From NCBI RefSeq assembly GCF_003254395.2, contig NW_020555862.1, positions 56,687 to 120,686 on the forward strand: a stretch of DNA of 64,000 nt, in the 5' to 3' direction. Below the pieces are notes generated by a model. The model saw only the letters and a list, made by a program, of their open reading frames with translations, searched no databases and was not told the DNA's origin. This document shows positions 51,445 through 64,000 of this stretch, piece after piece (within the stretch, counting starts at the first letter, position 1; each line of letters starts with the position of its first letter). The DNA comes from Apis mellifera. Its lineage: Eukaryota > Arthropoda > Insecta > Hymenoptera > Apidae. Both the position numbers and the translations under genes were made by a program.

Positions 51445-53852
51445 TTTGCTTTTGATCGTCTTATATAGAATTTAATAGAATTTATTAATAGCGAATTTTG
51501 TAATTAATCACAATTAATACATTATAATTATTTGATTTTATTACTATATACCATTATATAGTTTCAGATTAGAACTAACAAGTACTGTATTCTTCATTTT
51601 AATCTACATTAATAAATAAGTAAAATGGCATGTGCATTCTTAAAGAAATAATAACATATAATTATAAATATAGTTCCAGATAATATGACGATTATCTTTA
51701 ATCGCATTTATAAATATGAAGTAGATTATACAATATACAAATCCATTCATTTTATAGTTTACAATAATATGTTGTGTTTTAGAAGAAACATAAAAAAAAT
51801 TGTTAATTATTAAAAAAAGTGAGAAACTCTTTATTTAATAAATAAGTATCATTTTTTATTAAAATATATAATTTTTATCAGAATAAATATAACTATTTAT
51901 TTTATCAGAATAAGTATAACTATTTACTTCATATAACTATTTATTTATTACTATTACTATTTATTTATTTATGAACAGAGTTAAGAAAAATATGAAAACT
52001 AAGTGAAAAAATATATATCTAAAAATATATTTCTAGAATTTTTCGTTATATAAGTAATTTACATAAAATAATTTTTTTTTTTACAATAATAATTATAAGG
52101 AAATTCTGTTCATTTTATTAAAAAGATCAGTGATCAAGTTTCACCGATAGTTTTAGAAATTGATTCATTTTTTTTTATTATTGTATTAATTTATAGAGAA
52201 TTCGACATAATTTAAAAAAAAAATTTCACTATAAATGAATTTGGAAATTTATTTATCTTTAAAATTCTATTTATACTTGACACATTTTTTATAAAATAAT
52301 AAAATTTATAAAAATCTATCCCAAATTTTATATGATTATTTTATTATGTTATATTGTGAATTTTTTATAAATATATTTTATAATATTTATATTTTATATA
52401 ATATTTTTTATTATAAATATAAATAATTATATATAATTTATAATATAATTTTTTATTATAAATATAATTTTTTTATAATAATTATATTTTATATAATATT
52501 TTATATAATTATCATAGAAATAAAATTATAAAATTATAATTTATATAATATAATTATATAATTTTATAAAAATTTCGTAAAGGATAATGTTATTTTATTT
52601 AACACAATTTTAATATATATTATACTTTTAGAATACACAATAATTAATGCAATTAAAAATTTATTATGGACACCAAAAAGCCAATATGTTTCGATAATAC
52701 GTATCATTGTTGTTAATGAAATATTTTTTTTACGAGTATTTAAATGAAAAAAAAGATTACAATATAGCTAGAGTATATTGATATATGCTGATGTATACAT
52801 AATTTTATATGCTGTATTTTTGAATATAGCAATTAACACAAGTTATAAAAATTGGCCTGCATATCAAAAGATTAGTTATAAACAGACATCATATATTAGT
52901 ATTATATATTGTATAGTAATTTTAGTATAGTGATTTTTATAATTTTTGAAATTCTGAATACAAAAGTAAGTAAAATAACATACATTATTATAAAATTAAT
53001 TTAATTATAAAATTAACATTATTATATAAAATTAAAATAATTATAAAATATTTAAACAGAATAAAAGTATTAGAGGAAAACTTTTATTTCTTTATAAAGT
53101 AATGTTCAATTTAATGTCACAATTTTTATCAATTTTAATGTTTATAGCTATTTCTACTAATGTTTAGAAATAGAATCAAAATCAAATTTGTGAAATAAAA
53201 TAAATTGTTAAACTTTGATCTTTAAATTGATTCTTTATCAGACTTATATGCTTTTCTTCTCTTTCATTTAAATTGAAAAGTAAAATTTTGCAAAGTAAAA
53301 TTTATCCAAATTTGCTTTTGTATGTATTATTAGTATGCAGATATATAATAAACATTGCTATTTTTAGTTTTAATTATAAATTATTACGTTAACACATCAG
53401 AATTCTTTTTAGAAATATGCTGTATTTATAGTGATATTATTAATGAGAAATTTTTGAAGTATTCTTTTAAATAATATTCTTAATTACTAAATTTTTAATT
53501 CTTAAAAAACACAATATTATCGAATATGTTATATTTCATAAAAAGATTTTCTTGCTTTTTAATTTGATTTTTATTATAGAAAGAATAAAAATTTTTAACT
53601 TTTTTTAAATTTAATAATTACTCGATTTAGTTTTTTAACTTAATAATTGCTCGAAATATATGCAAAAAAAAATTGTTATTATAAAAAGTTGTTAGCATAG
53701 AATTTTTGTACACACACACACGCACGCGTATGTGTGTGCAAAATATAACAAATTACTAAGAAATGACAAAATAAAATATGAAACAATCAAATTGCAATGA
53801 TAAATTGTAATAAGAGATATAATATTTATAATATGTATTATAATATATATAT

Positions 53853-53908
<56 letters not shown>

Positions 53909-55520
53909 TGTAATAATAGATATTAATAGATATAATGCTGATATTGCTATCATTATTCTCATAACTATTTAAAGAGGTTAATGTTTGTTTTTATAAAACA
54001 ATAGTAATTGTTTTTACCAAAAATCGAAATAAAATTTCTTTGTCGATATTTCAAAAAAAAAAGCATTTAAAAATATCAAATAATTTTCAGAAAGAAAATT
54101 TTTCAAATTATTTTTCAAATTATTAATTTATCAAATTGTTTTATAAATTCAAACATTAATCTCATCAAACATTTACGAGAATAGGTTTTCTTGATCATAA
54201 ATATTTTCTATTAATATAATATATTGGATGATATTACTAAAAGTCTCTTAAAATTTTAAGATAGTACATTTTAATAATAATAAATATCGTAATATCGTAA
54301 ATAATTGTATATCGGTACCGTATTTGATTAAATTTTTTAGTAAGAAATTCAGTTTTTATCTACTATATTATTGAATGAAACATTATTAATTAACATTATT
54401 AAACAATATTAATTTTAAACAAAGATTTTACTTCATTTCAAATATAATGAAATATATGTTGATATTATTGTTACTCAAAAAATTTTATACTCAAGTTAAT
54501 ATTCAAGATCAAATTATAAATTTAAAAAATGATCTTTATTAATTATAGTTTTGAATGATCAACAACATAAATATAGTAAACATATAAAAAAATTGATTAT
54601 CATCACGATATAATAACACAAACCAATCATTTTTAGCCAGAAGAAGTTAATTGCTATGCTAATGAAATTATTATATTATGTGTTGTTAGTATATAATAAT
54701 ATATCATATTGTACTAATACTAATAATAAATTATATTATATTATTTATATTAAAAATGTTTATTGAATACATTCTGTAAGTTGAAAATAATAGCAAATGT
54801 ATAAATTTTTACAATTGTAGATATTAATAAAATATAATTTAATATAGATCTCGTCTGAGATATTTTTTATCTAAAATTTTGCTAGTTTTTTTTTGATTTA
54901 CAAAAATTAAAAAAAAAATCAGGTAGATAAAATTTTAATATATAATTATTTAAAATTATTTGGAATCGAGAAAAATTATAGTTTAGTCAAAATCTTCTTA
55001 ATTGCACAAAAATTATTTTCAGTATAATAACGATAAATATTATTTTGTCAAATTATTATTGGTGTATTAATAACTATGAACGAGAATTTCAATTTTTAAA
55101 TATTTTTATATATATAACAACAATAATATGTTTGGGAATTTTTACCTTCAATATATTTGTAAGATATATTATTTAAAGAAATTTGTAAACTTAAAATTAT
55201 TGAAGAAAAAGGTATATAATATATATGTTTGATAAAATATTCTTTCTTAGCAGGATGTTTCCATTCATGTTTCCATTCATTTTCAATATAAACTACTTTA
55301 AAAGAATTTAGAGTTTTTGACATCTGAACTTATTTACATTTTTATTTCAATAACAATAATTGATATAAATTGTGCTTATAATTGAATGAATGTAAGTAAT
55401 ATTATATTTTGCAAATTGTGTTTTATATTTTGTGATCAAAAAAATGAACGGAAATAAAAATCCAATATGCATAAATATTGATTTTAAATCTTGATAAAAA
55501 TAAAAGCATTGATAGATATC
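51445..55520. other. AT-rich DNA, no gene seen; microsatellites
   Basis: Contains a CA/GT-type tract (53711-53738: ACACACACACACGCACGCGT followed by ATGTGTGTGC, itself nearly palindromic) and a long TA run at about 53858-53901. A 75-codon minus-strand frame at 55096-55323 includes a 12-bp tandem duplication, giving EWKHEWKH, but no motif. Nothing else was supported. Confidence 0.6.
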
Positions 55521-55529
55521 AGACCTAAT

Positions 55530-56340
55530 CTAATAGATTATTAGTAAGATATTTTGGCAAGTCTAAAATATATGGTATAGTTTTCTCTATTGAATTCGAA
55601 AATGATTCATAAAAATTAATTTCAAAAAATTACATATTCGATCAACTAAGTAAAATTACGTTTTCGGAATTCTGATGAATAAAAATTTTAGAAAATGGAT
55701 TTTCGCAAAAATAGCGAAAATTATATATCATACATCAATATATCTTAGCAATATTTATGATATAATTTAAAAAATAAGTAATTTAAAAAGTTTTAACACT
55801 TGAATTTATTTGAAATTAAATGAATATGAAATCACGTCTCAGTCAATCAATGTGTCACTTTCTGAGTAATAGTAACAATAAATATTTTAGTCAGAGAAAT
55901 ATTTTAATTAGAAAAAGATATTGATAAAAATATTTTAGCTAAAAAGAAGTATGTATATATTTCTATATTGATAAATTATTAATATTTTTTTTAATTTTAT
56001 ACATATTTAAAAATTAAATAAAATTTTTACGATAATAAATTTTTATTATTAATTGAAATGCTCATTCAAATAGCGAAAACCAACAATGGTTTATATAATT
56101 TACAGTCGCTAATAATTTATAAAAAAAACTTTATAAATAAAGAAATAAAAAAATTTCTGAAATTGAAGTAAAATTTTAATGCATACAATTTTATTATGTT
56201 ATCATAATAATTTATAATAGTATTTATTATATTTATTATATTTAGATTAAAGAAATATGAGCAAACGAGGCATAAGTGAAACAAGAGCGAGAAGATAATT
56301 TGGATCAAATTACTGATATTTATAGTCATTTGCTCAATCA
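55530..56340 (+). repeat. Diverged segmental duplication, part 1, copy C
   Basis: Direct counterpart of 36470-37300. It starts near AAGATATTTTGGCAAGTC and runs through GGAATTCTGATGAATAAAAA and GCGAAAACCAACAATGGTTT (56070) to TTTTATTATGTTATCATAAT (56189). By eye identity is about 70-75%. Confidence 0.7.
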
Positions 56341-56399
56341 AAAAAAAGAAAAATTTATTGAATATAAGAATTAAAAATACAATAACACATTGAGTTTAT

Positions 56400-56620
56400 T
56401 AATTGGGCAATGAAAACAATATATAAAAATGTATATAACATATATAAAAATGTACGGGTTTAGCTGAATGAATATATTTGATTATACGTAATTGTACGTA
56501 TTTGTTTATAAAACATTTGAAATATAAACATTTGAAGAAAAAAAATAGATAGCAAATAGATAGCACTGAAATAGTGGTATTGGTGGCAACATTGAATAAT
56601 AAAACCACAAATAAAATTTT
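56400..56620 (+). repeat. Dispersed repeat family 1, copy c
   Basis: Contains ACGGGTTTAGCTGAATGAAT, ATAAAACATTTGAAATATAA and GGTATTGGTGGCAACATTGA, then AAAACCACAAATAAA. It lies out of collinear order relative to the segmental duplication (its partner is at 34560-34740), so it moved or inserted separately. Confidence 0.75.
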
Positions 56621-56939
56621 AGTAAATTTTAAATTCTATAATAGGGTTATATTTTTTTATAAATGCAGTTCTAGAAAAGAACATTCTCTTTTTTCATATT
56701 TATAAGAAAACAAATTTTTTTTCTTTATTTGTTTTTTTTTATTTTTCTTGCATATTACATTATGAAAATATATAGAAATTCTTCAATCTTTATTTTTTAT
56801 TCTTGTGAAAATTGTAAAAATATGAATGTTCGCACCCGCAATAGTAATATTGTATTGGTTTTGATGGATGCAATAGTTGGATGGATGCTTATCGAATGTT
56901 TGTCGATAGATTCTGTAATAATTCTGTAATAAAATGGTA

Positions 56940-57340
56940 TATTTTTTAAAGATGAGTGATTACTCGTGCGGAACACGTATCTATTAGGAAGCAGGATCTT
57001 TCATAATGTCGCAGCAGATAATCGTATCCGATCAAAGCACGATGTGTTTATGAACTATCATTGGAGCATGCCAATAAGCAATACTGTCGTGGCCGATTTA
57101 CGATATCCAAATTCGATGAAATTGGCTTGAATAATTTATATACAAAAATCTCATGATAAACAGGAATCTCGCTTCTCTCAGATCGGCGCATCTCTTTTAT
57201 AAATTCCTTAAACTAGAACAATATTATTTGTATTTGAATGGGCCGCGTCTGGAATATATCATCATTCAACTGGTCTGAAATACGTTAGAAATATACAATT
57301 ATAAGAGTCAGTTAAATTCTCAAATCAGTCTTATCAGATA
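56940..57340 (-). mobile_element. GC-richer LTR-like segment, copy 2
   Basis: The reverse complement starts TGTTATCTGATAAGACTGAT (about 57340) and goes through CTTATAATTGT to TTATAAAAGAGATGCGCCGA (about 57181-57203). It then continues with a diverged tail to an ACACGTGTT-type block near 56975. The order and spacing match 21285-21600. The TATA-like block is conserved while the sequence on either side is much more changed. The insertion interrupts the copy-C segmental duplication and has no counterpart in copy B. It may be an LTR or another promoter-bearing repeat. Confidence 0.4.
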
Positions 57341-57469
57341 ACACCGTTCTTTGCTTAAGCTTAAAAAAGAAACATTAAGAACAAAAAGTTTGAATATGAA
57401 AAATGAAGAAGCTATTTATAAATTTTGCGAATAATAAATTCTTGAGAACAATGGATAAATTTATGATCA

Positions 57470-57840
57470 TTTACAATATTGTATTTCAATATCATATTAC
57501 TTGAATTTTTAAAGAATTTTAGAAGATAAATTATAAAATGAACAAGATTATGAAAGAAGTATATCAATTCTCAAATATAAATAAAATTAATACAAAATAT
57601 AAGATGCAATTATGTATTCCACATACATTCATAATTGTAATGGACTTTTATAATAGAGATCATTTTATTCAATATGTTCTACAAGTTACAAGATTTGATT
57701 TCAATAGATATTTCAATAGATATAGAATTCTATAGTTTTCTAATATTACATAATTTAGTACACAGAAAAATCGGGTAGCCTCAGATAGTGAATAACTTAG
57801 GATATTTTTAAGGTATTGATTATCTATGTTTAAAAAAAAT
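57470..57840 (+). repeat. Diverged segmental duplication, continuation of copy C
   Basis: Counterpart of about 37670-37990: ATTCTATAGTTTTCTAATAT and GTAGCCTCAGATAGTGAATA, against ATTCTGTAATTTTGTAATAT and ATAGTCTCAGATAGTGGATA. It follows the LTR-like insertion. Confidence 0.65.
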
Positions 57841-57879
57841 TATAAATTAATAATGACATTCATATCAAAGTAATACATG

Positions 57880-58150
57880 AGATTCTCTCAATTGTGAATC
57901 TCTATCGTGAGACTTGTATCCGTATCCCTATTATCTGATTATTCTAATATACCGATGTTCTAATATTCGTTGCGTACCGATATTTACATACAACATACTT
58001 TGATGACAACGTAAATACAATGTATTTAGATGTAATAAATACTTTCCTGTATTCGATTAAATATCATTCGATAATCATATCAATTCAATCTGACGGTATA
58101 CGGTAGAGAACAGTATCACAATCCCAAGTAAACGAAAACATGTAGTTTTA
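57880..58150. other. GC-richer island, unassigned
   Basis: A moderately GC-richer stretch containing GAGACTTGTATCCGTATCCC and CTGACGGTATACGGTAGAGA and an imperfect hairpin AGATTCTCTCAATTGTGAAT. There is no open frame and no recognised family, and no counterpart at the collinear place near 38.05 kb. It may be a fragment of another insertion. Confidence 0.35.
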
Positions 58151-58799
58151 ATGTATAGGCACAATGTTTTGAAATGCAATAGAAATATAATTCTTCGCAA
58201 CTTCTTACAATAAATTTATGCGTTAGTCATTAAAAAGATATGGGATCTTTAAATGTTGAAAAAAAATTGTTAATTTTGTTAATTTAATTACTTGAATAAA
58301 TGAAATTTAATGTAAAAGAAAGTAATTGTTTTATTATCCGAAAATTTAATTATCCATCCATTTTTGTCTCCCTATTAGTTCGGATATAGGAGTCTTATTA
58401 TATTAATCTTACTGTATTAAAATCAATTTCTTACTGAAAGTAATATTATTCAACATCAATATTTATAAATTTCACATTATAAATACCTAATATTCATTGT
58501 CAATATTTTATTGATTTTATTAATATTAATATTAATTATAAATATTTCATTCATGTTATATCATATATAAATAGATAATAAAAGTATTAGATGAAGTTTT
58601 CCAGACATTTTTAAAATTTAAAGTATACAAGACATAAAATTAAATATATTTTGATATTTAATAAAAATTTAATTAAATCAATTGGATTTGATGGACAAAA
58701 CGAACTTCGATATTTCGATAAATTCATCAGAATTTGTTTTTTAAATCGTGACATATTTGACTATACATGTTCCCGTATAACACATTAATATGAATTCTG

Positions 58800-60050
58800 A
58801 TTCTTTTTTTCTTATTCAAGAAATGTTTTTTTTTTTTATTCTATTTGTAATAAATCAAAAAAATCTTATGTCTATTTTTCGAAAGAAAAATTTCATTATT
58901 TCAATTTATAAATTATTAATTTTTTTATGGTGTACTTAAAACTATTTCTAAATCTAATTATTATATTTAAGACTATTCTTAAGATGATTTCTTTTTCTCT
59001 ATTAATGCCAATATCTTTCTAATTTGATAAAAATGATAATATTATTATTGTTTTATTTTCTATTGATTTTCTTTAATTATTAATTATTTATTTTCTTTAA
59101 TTTATTTCTTATTTATAAACTTAACAAAGCATATGCTTATCAAATTCTATTAGATTTAATAGTACAATTTTCATTACTATTATGTATACTTTATAACATG
59201 TATTTTTATTTAATATCACTAAATTTGTCAGAAATGTTGTATGATAAAAAAATTATACGATCTTTAATATAGATTCTTCTACATTCTACAAAAATTATTC
59301 TTTTAAATATTGACTCTACTCTATTTCTATCATGAGGTAACATTATATTTTTTATATTAGAAAAAAATTTTTTTTTAAAGGAATTAATATGTAGATATAT
59401 ATAGATATATAATGCTAGAATTTTATTGGTAGAAGTAACAGCACGTTTACTTCGAGAAATATTAAATATTTGCTACAAGGATAATTCCATTAGAAATGAG
59501 GTAAAATTCATATTAATGTAGCATTTTTTACATTAAAATTTATTTTGATTTATATTTGCAAAAAATTATTTCTTTTATATGTTTTTCTATTCTTATTTTT
59601 AATCATTTCATTTTATCGTTCTGCAAAAAGAATGGTTAAAATTGATTTTGATTTCAAGATTTCATTATTTTTTGTATAATATTCGTCAGGAATAAAAAAT
59701 ACAAAAATATCATAAAAATACCGTTTTTAAAGTTCATGCTCATTTAAGTTCATTTTATTTTTAGAATACTTGTTTATAATGTACGTTTTTATTGTACTAT
59801 TTTATTTTTGTTTATGAGATATTTTTTTATATATCTCTTTTTTTATAAATTTTTACAAAATAATTTTTTTATAAAATTCTTATATTTAAAATAAATATTA
59901 CAAGCGACTTTTAAAATTTTAAAATTTGCATTAAATGTGATATAGAAAAAAAAATTTCAAGAAATATATCGTGATACACTAAAAGATTGCTACTAAGATA
60001 AAAGATTGGTACTAAGATCGATTTTCAATAATTAATCAAATAGTTTTAGA
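58800..60050 (+). repeat. Diverged segmental duplication, part 2, copy C
   Basis: Direct counterpart of 38830-40230 at an offset of 19.9-20.0 kb, and of 14270-15240. Includes CTATTTTTCGAAAGAAAAAT, AAAATGATAATATTATTATT, GGATAATTCCATTAGAAATG (59480) and AAAAGATTGCTACTAAGAT. Confidence 0.7.
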
Positions 60051-61671
60051 ATAATATTTGAAATATTGTGAATTCTGAAATTGTAAATTTTTGCAACTTA
60101 TTTAATATCTAATAATAAAATTTCCGATAAACAATAATTGGATCAAAATACTTGAATATATTGAATATTATACGATTAGTCTTTCTTCACTTCAATCCAA
60201 TAAAAAATATTATATAAATTTTTGAATATAAATATAAAATATAATAAAGCAATATTTTTATAATAAAGCATTATTTTTTATATATTTTAATATATATGCA
60301 ATATATAATGTAATATGAAGAAAAAGAATACTCTACCGATTGAGATATGCTGTTATAAATACGTATGGATGAAATTCCATTTTACACTATCCAAGTTTTT
60401 TGCGAATAATTCGAAAAATAAAATTTATCAATTTATTCATTCTTACTACGAAAATTATTCAAAATAGATGATCGCAAAGTAATCACATCTTCTCTTTAAT
60501 TTCAATAATTTTTAAGTATATTATAAAGAATAAAAATTTAAATAACTTTTTTTTACATGTAGTAATTGGCCTTTATTTTCGAGATACTTATGAAAAATGC
60601 TACTATTACATAAAGCTTATTTATTCGCCTGTACGTAACAAAATATACGTTATGTATATGATTGATATATGTACGATTCATATATTTTTATATTTATATA
60701 TTTTTTCAATTGTTTATATAAACACATAAAAGTAAAAAAAAAACAAAACAAACAAAATATATAATGGATAAACTAATATTATCAATTTTAATATTTATTC
60801 AGAGAGAACTTAGACATTTCGCGAATTTTTCAGATATAATAATATTGAAAATAAATATAGAATAAATGATAGAAATTGCAATAATAATAATAATTAATAA
60901 TTTTAATAATATTACTAATATTATAAAATAATAAATTAAAAAACATAATATTAATATCATTATTATTGTCATTATATATATATTATTGTCATTATAAAAT
61001 TTCGAACACTTCAGTCGTCTAAATTGTTTTAAGCTGTAATAAGGTATAACACAATTATTATATTTTGTTATTAATATTTCGAAAATTATTAATTTGTAAC
61101 AATTCGGATTACAATCATTATAATTCTTGATATAATTGATATATATTTTTTGATCAAGCTATCTTACAATTCTAATACTACATTCTAATATTTTATTGCA
61201 ATGTTACAAAAATGTTACAAAAATGTACTAAAAAATAGCACTAAAATATATTTATTATAGACATTCTCTCATAAATCTATAATAAATGATATGAATATAT
61301 TAACTTTTTTCTCTTATATTTAACTATATAATACTTTGATAAATATTAACTTGATAATATTTTTTAATTTGAAATTTGATTTTTTAATTATTTAATAAAT
61401 TTAAAATTAAATTTTTTTTCAGTGGATGCATATTTTATGATATCATTTCTGTTAAGAAATTCTTTTATACTTATTTTATATGATTGTGTGAGTATATTTT
61501 TTATTCATTTTTTTTATTTTTATCATTTATATTTATATTTCCTTATTTACTTAATACGCTCACTTTATATTATTACAGAAAATATTTATATTCACATTTG
61601 TTGAATATATGAATATAATGAAAGTAATTTGAATTTATTTTCATCATACGAATTCTTATTTAAATTATTTA
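60051..61671. other. AT-rich DNA, no gene seen
   Basis: Low-complexity sequence. Short TAATAATAATAATTAATAAT tracts lie near 60880-60950. No motif was recognised; the copia element begins just beyond. Confidence 0.55.
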
Positions 61672-61899
61672 TGTTGAAAAATAAAGCTTAATTTGATTTT
61701 TTTTAGTATCTTTATGTCTTGCTATGCATGCATACATATAGAAATAAATGACATTTCCAAAAAATCATAGAGCGAAAGTAGGGAAAATAGGAGAAAAGAC
61801 TGTCATATTATTTTTTCATAATATAAAATGACATTGTTATTCATTTAATTATTTATTTTTATATTTCTATTATATTTCTATATTCTATATTTCACAACA
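61672..61899 (-). mobile_element. Putative 3' LTR of the copia-like element
   Basis: On the minus strand TGTTGTGAAATATAG starts at 61899, about 20-35 bp after the end of the pol reading frame. A matching end TTTTTCAACA closes at 61672, giving TGTTG...CAACA terminal repeats as in copia LTRs and a length of 228 bp. The interior includes a pyrimidine-rich CTCCTATTTTCCCTACTTTC block. The alternative end ATTCAACA near 61600 cannot be excluded, and the 5' LTR lies outside the window, so the pairing is not tested. Confidence 0.5.
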
Positions 61900-61919
61900 T
61901 TGTCTTTCATTGCTCATAT

Positions 61920-64000
61920 TCATTCAATTCACAGCTTCCTCAATTTTGTTTTTTTTTTCAATAGTTTGGTTAAATCTGCAATTATGTATTTAGAATTATA
62001 TTTTAATTAAATTATATTACTTTCATTGAGATCTTTTATAAAATGTATTTAGTATGCATTTTTTTTCTGCTATAATTGCTATAATGTCTTACGTATAGCT
62101 TTGTCTTAATCAATAATTTTATTAAAAATTTAAATCTTATAGTTTTATAAACAACAATCTTTCTTGACATGCTTCACTTAAAGCAATATATTTTGCTTTG
62201 AAAAAATTGTCTACTTTTGATTGAAGATAAAGCAGTGTATATTTAATCTGTATCTTATACTTTAATCTTATATTTTACACTATTTTCACTATATTCACTG
62301 ATTTTCTATTTTGCATTCTATTAAATCCATATCTGCATATTCAATTAAACATTTCTCTTACTGCATTCTAATTTCAATTTATAATTTAATATACATTTTA
62401 GATATTATATATATATGACTTTTTTTTATTTTCTGTTAGATCTTTCTATTTAATATCCTCACACTTGTAAATATGTTCCGTTAAATATAGATTAAATTTC
62501 CGCTTTAAAATTTTGTATTATTTAATAATGATTTATCCTGCATTTCTTTATAATTAATATCTATTAATATTTATAAACATTTTGCTTCTTCTAAATTTTA
62601 TATTTGCAAAATCTTGTATAAATATATTTTCTCTGATATATATAATAATTCTATCTTTATAATGAATCTATGTTATATTATAACACGTATATATCTCATT
62701 ATTTTTAATTCACTTGAAATATATTTATTTCAGTACGGATTGTTTCCGTATATGAAATTATAATATGAAATTCCTTTTAATTTTACTTTTATGTATTAAC
62801 CAGTAAGCTATTAACTTATAAAGAGAAATAGTTTTTATATATAATATTATTGTTTTAGTTGTTTTAGTTTGTTTTTTAATAATGCTTCGTTCATTAACCT
62901 AGATTCGATTGCATTTTCCTGTATGATATCCTGCATATTTATTTAATTTTAAAAACACTTTTATTATTTTTATGTTTTGATTTTTATTTTTTTTCATTTT
63001 ATGTTTTTTGTTTTCTTCTTTCATATTTATCTTTTTTCATTTCAAACTTTCATTTCAATTTTATTTTATTTCTATTTTCATAATTATACTTTTTTTATTT
63101 TGAGATTCCTTTAATTTTTGTTTTTTTTTTTTACATATTTGGATTATTCAGAAAATGTATCATTCTATAATTTTATTTATTTTTAAATTAATAAAGCAAT
63201 ATGAATGTCTTATTATATTTCACGAAATATAATTTCTTAATTTTGTTATTGTGTCTACGTTCTTCTAGCATTTGTATATATGTTCCAAATATATATAATA
63301 GTTTATTCTGGTTTCATTAAATATTCATACGATGTTTTATTATAGTCTGTTCATAAGTTTTAAGAAAATTTGCCATTATTATTATCTTAGTGAATTCCCT
63401 TATTCCTTCATTCTTTAAATAATTTATCAATTCATATTACAATAACATATTCTTTCTTCTTATTTAATCCGATAGTTTTTTATTAAATTTATTTTTTGTA
63501 CATGCAATATATTCTTTAATAAAAATAAAAATTTCAATTTATTTATTAACAATTAAATCTTGTATCAAACCATCAAATATCTTTTTATTGCTTGTAAATA
63601 TTATTTTTTGGCACATATTTGATTGGCACATATTATATGTGCCTTTGTGTACACTACAATTCTTTGAATTTATTTAATCTTTTCAAGATATTTTTCTTTA
63701 AATATATCTCACATATTATTGTCATTAATTCATATATTTAATTCTTTCTATCTATTCTTTTTTTAATATTTTGTACATGGCATTCATAAGTCCTTATGCT
63801 TTAATTTTCTATATCAGAAATATATACAATTATTTTTCATTTAGTGTTAATAACACTTTATAGTTTATTTATTTAATTTATATGAGTTGTCTAAATTGTT
63901 ATCGATGGCTATAATTATTTCACTATCTTTTATTCGCATTTATGTATGAATATGGACGAATTGATTGTCTTTTATTCATATACTATGACTTTAATCTTGT
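61920..64000 (-). pseudogene. Ty1/copia retrotransposon pol, degenerate, runs off right edge
   Basis: Minus-strand segments appear in exact copia order. First the end of the protease region (LDNNL..YKLNK, about 63850-63900), then the GAG-pre-integrase motif (CIYF.YRKLKHKDL, 63785-63825). The integrase core follows, with RYLMV (63555), FIKEYIACTKNKFNKKLSD (63468-63523), a KEYV remnant of the DNGxEY block, and YELINYLKNEGIREFT (63390-63437). The integrase C-side block FGTYIQMLEERRHNNK and LYFVKYN lies at 63215-63290. A K-rich linker comes next, then the reverse transcriptase start ENAIESRLMNEALLKNK (62870-62925) and its end, SEKIYLYKILQ..NLEEAKCL (62570-62640). RNase H shows YADMD (62330-62341) and AKYIALSEACQE (62161-62196), and the polyprotein end reads IADLTKLLKKKTKLRKL (61925-61985). 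The reverse transcriptase palm with YVDD, the second integrase Asp and the block after EGIREFT are deleted or mutated. The whole is about 2 kb instead of 3.5-4 kb, with many stops. It would have copied itself through RNA; it is now inactive. Confidence 0.88.

Overview
The window is extremely A+T-rich (roughly 80% or more by eye) and carries no convincing intact protein gene. It looks like nuclear DNA of an insect, most likely a bee. It begins with a decayed nuclear copy of mitochondrial DNA in the usual insect order (nad1, tRNA-Leu, 16S, tRNA-Val, 12S, A+T-rich region). The rest is AT-rich DNA with many broken mariner-type transposons and a broken Ty1/copia element. The species assignment is inference; no database was searched.

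Layout. 1-2810: NUMT. 4690-13426 and 26116-34740: the two arms of a giant inverted repeat around a 12.7-kb spacer. The inner 7 kb of each arm (6381-13426 and 26116-33120) is nearly identical. The outer 1.6-1.7 kb is clearly homologous but much more diverged. Each arm carries the same maT-like (DD37D-type) Tc1/mariner fragment (7060-7500 and 32000-32450) and ends inside a mariner transposase gene. The right arm runs on to the 5' terminal inverted repeat of that mariner (25696), while the left arm is cut at 13426. A second inverted repeat (13445-13719 and 15284-15560) starts about 20 bp after that cut. The spacer also holds a GC-richer, LTR-like segment (21285-21985) and a diverged 0.95-kb tandem duplication (23220-25090).

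34.7-60 kb: a mosaic of old AT-rich repeats. A collinear, diverged direct duplication links about 36.5-40.2 kb with about 55.5-60.05 kb, and a third partial copy lies in the spacer at 14.3-15.2 kb. Younger insertions interrupt it: a maT-like copy at 38165-38725 in one member, and an LTR-like segment at 56940-57330 in the other. A nearly full-length but heavily mutated mariner lies at 43370-44400 on the minus strand.

61.67-64.0 kb: a degenerate Ty1/copia retrotransposon on the minus strand. A putative 3' LTR is followed (reading upward in coordinate) by RNase H, reverse transcriptase pieces, integrase, GAG-pre-integrase and the end of the protease, and the element runs off the right edge. Its A-rich sense strand explains the strong T excess of the plus strand there.

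Nothing here works as an operon or pathway. The interest is structural: a large, partly homogenised inverted repeat whose junction lies in a mariner element, nested in an ageing repeat mosaic. All boundaries were found by eye and should be taken as approximate, to about 20-50 bp unless a sequence motif fixes them.
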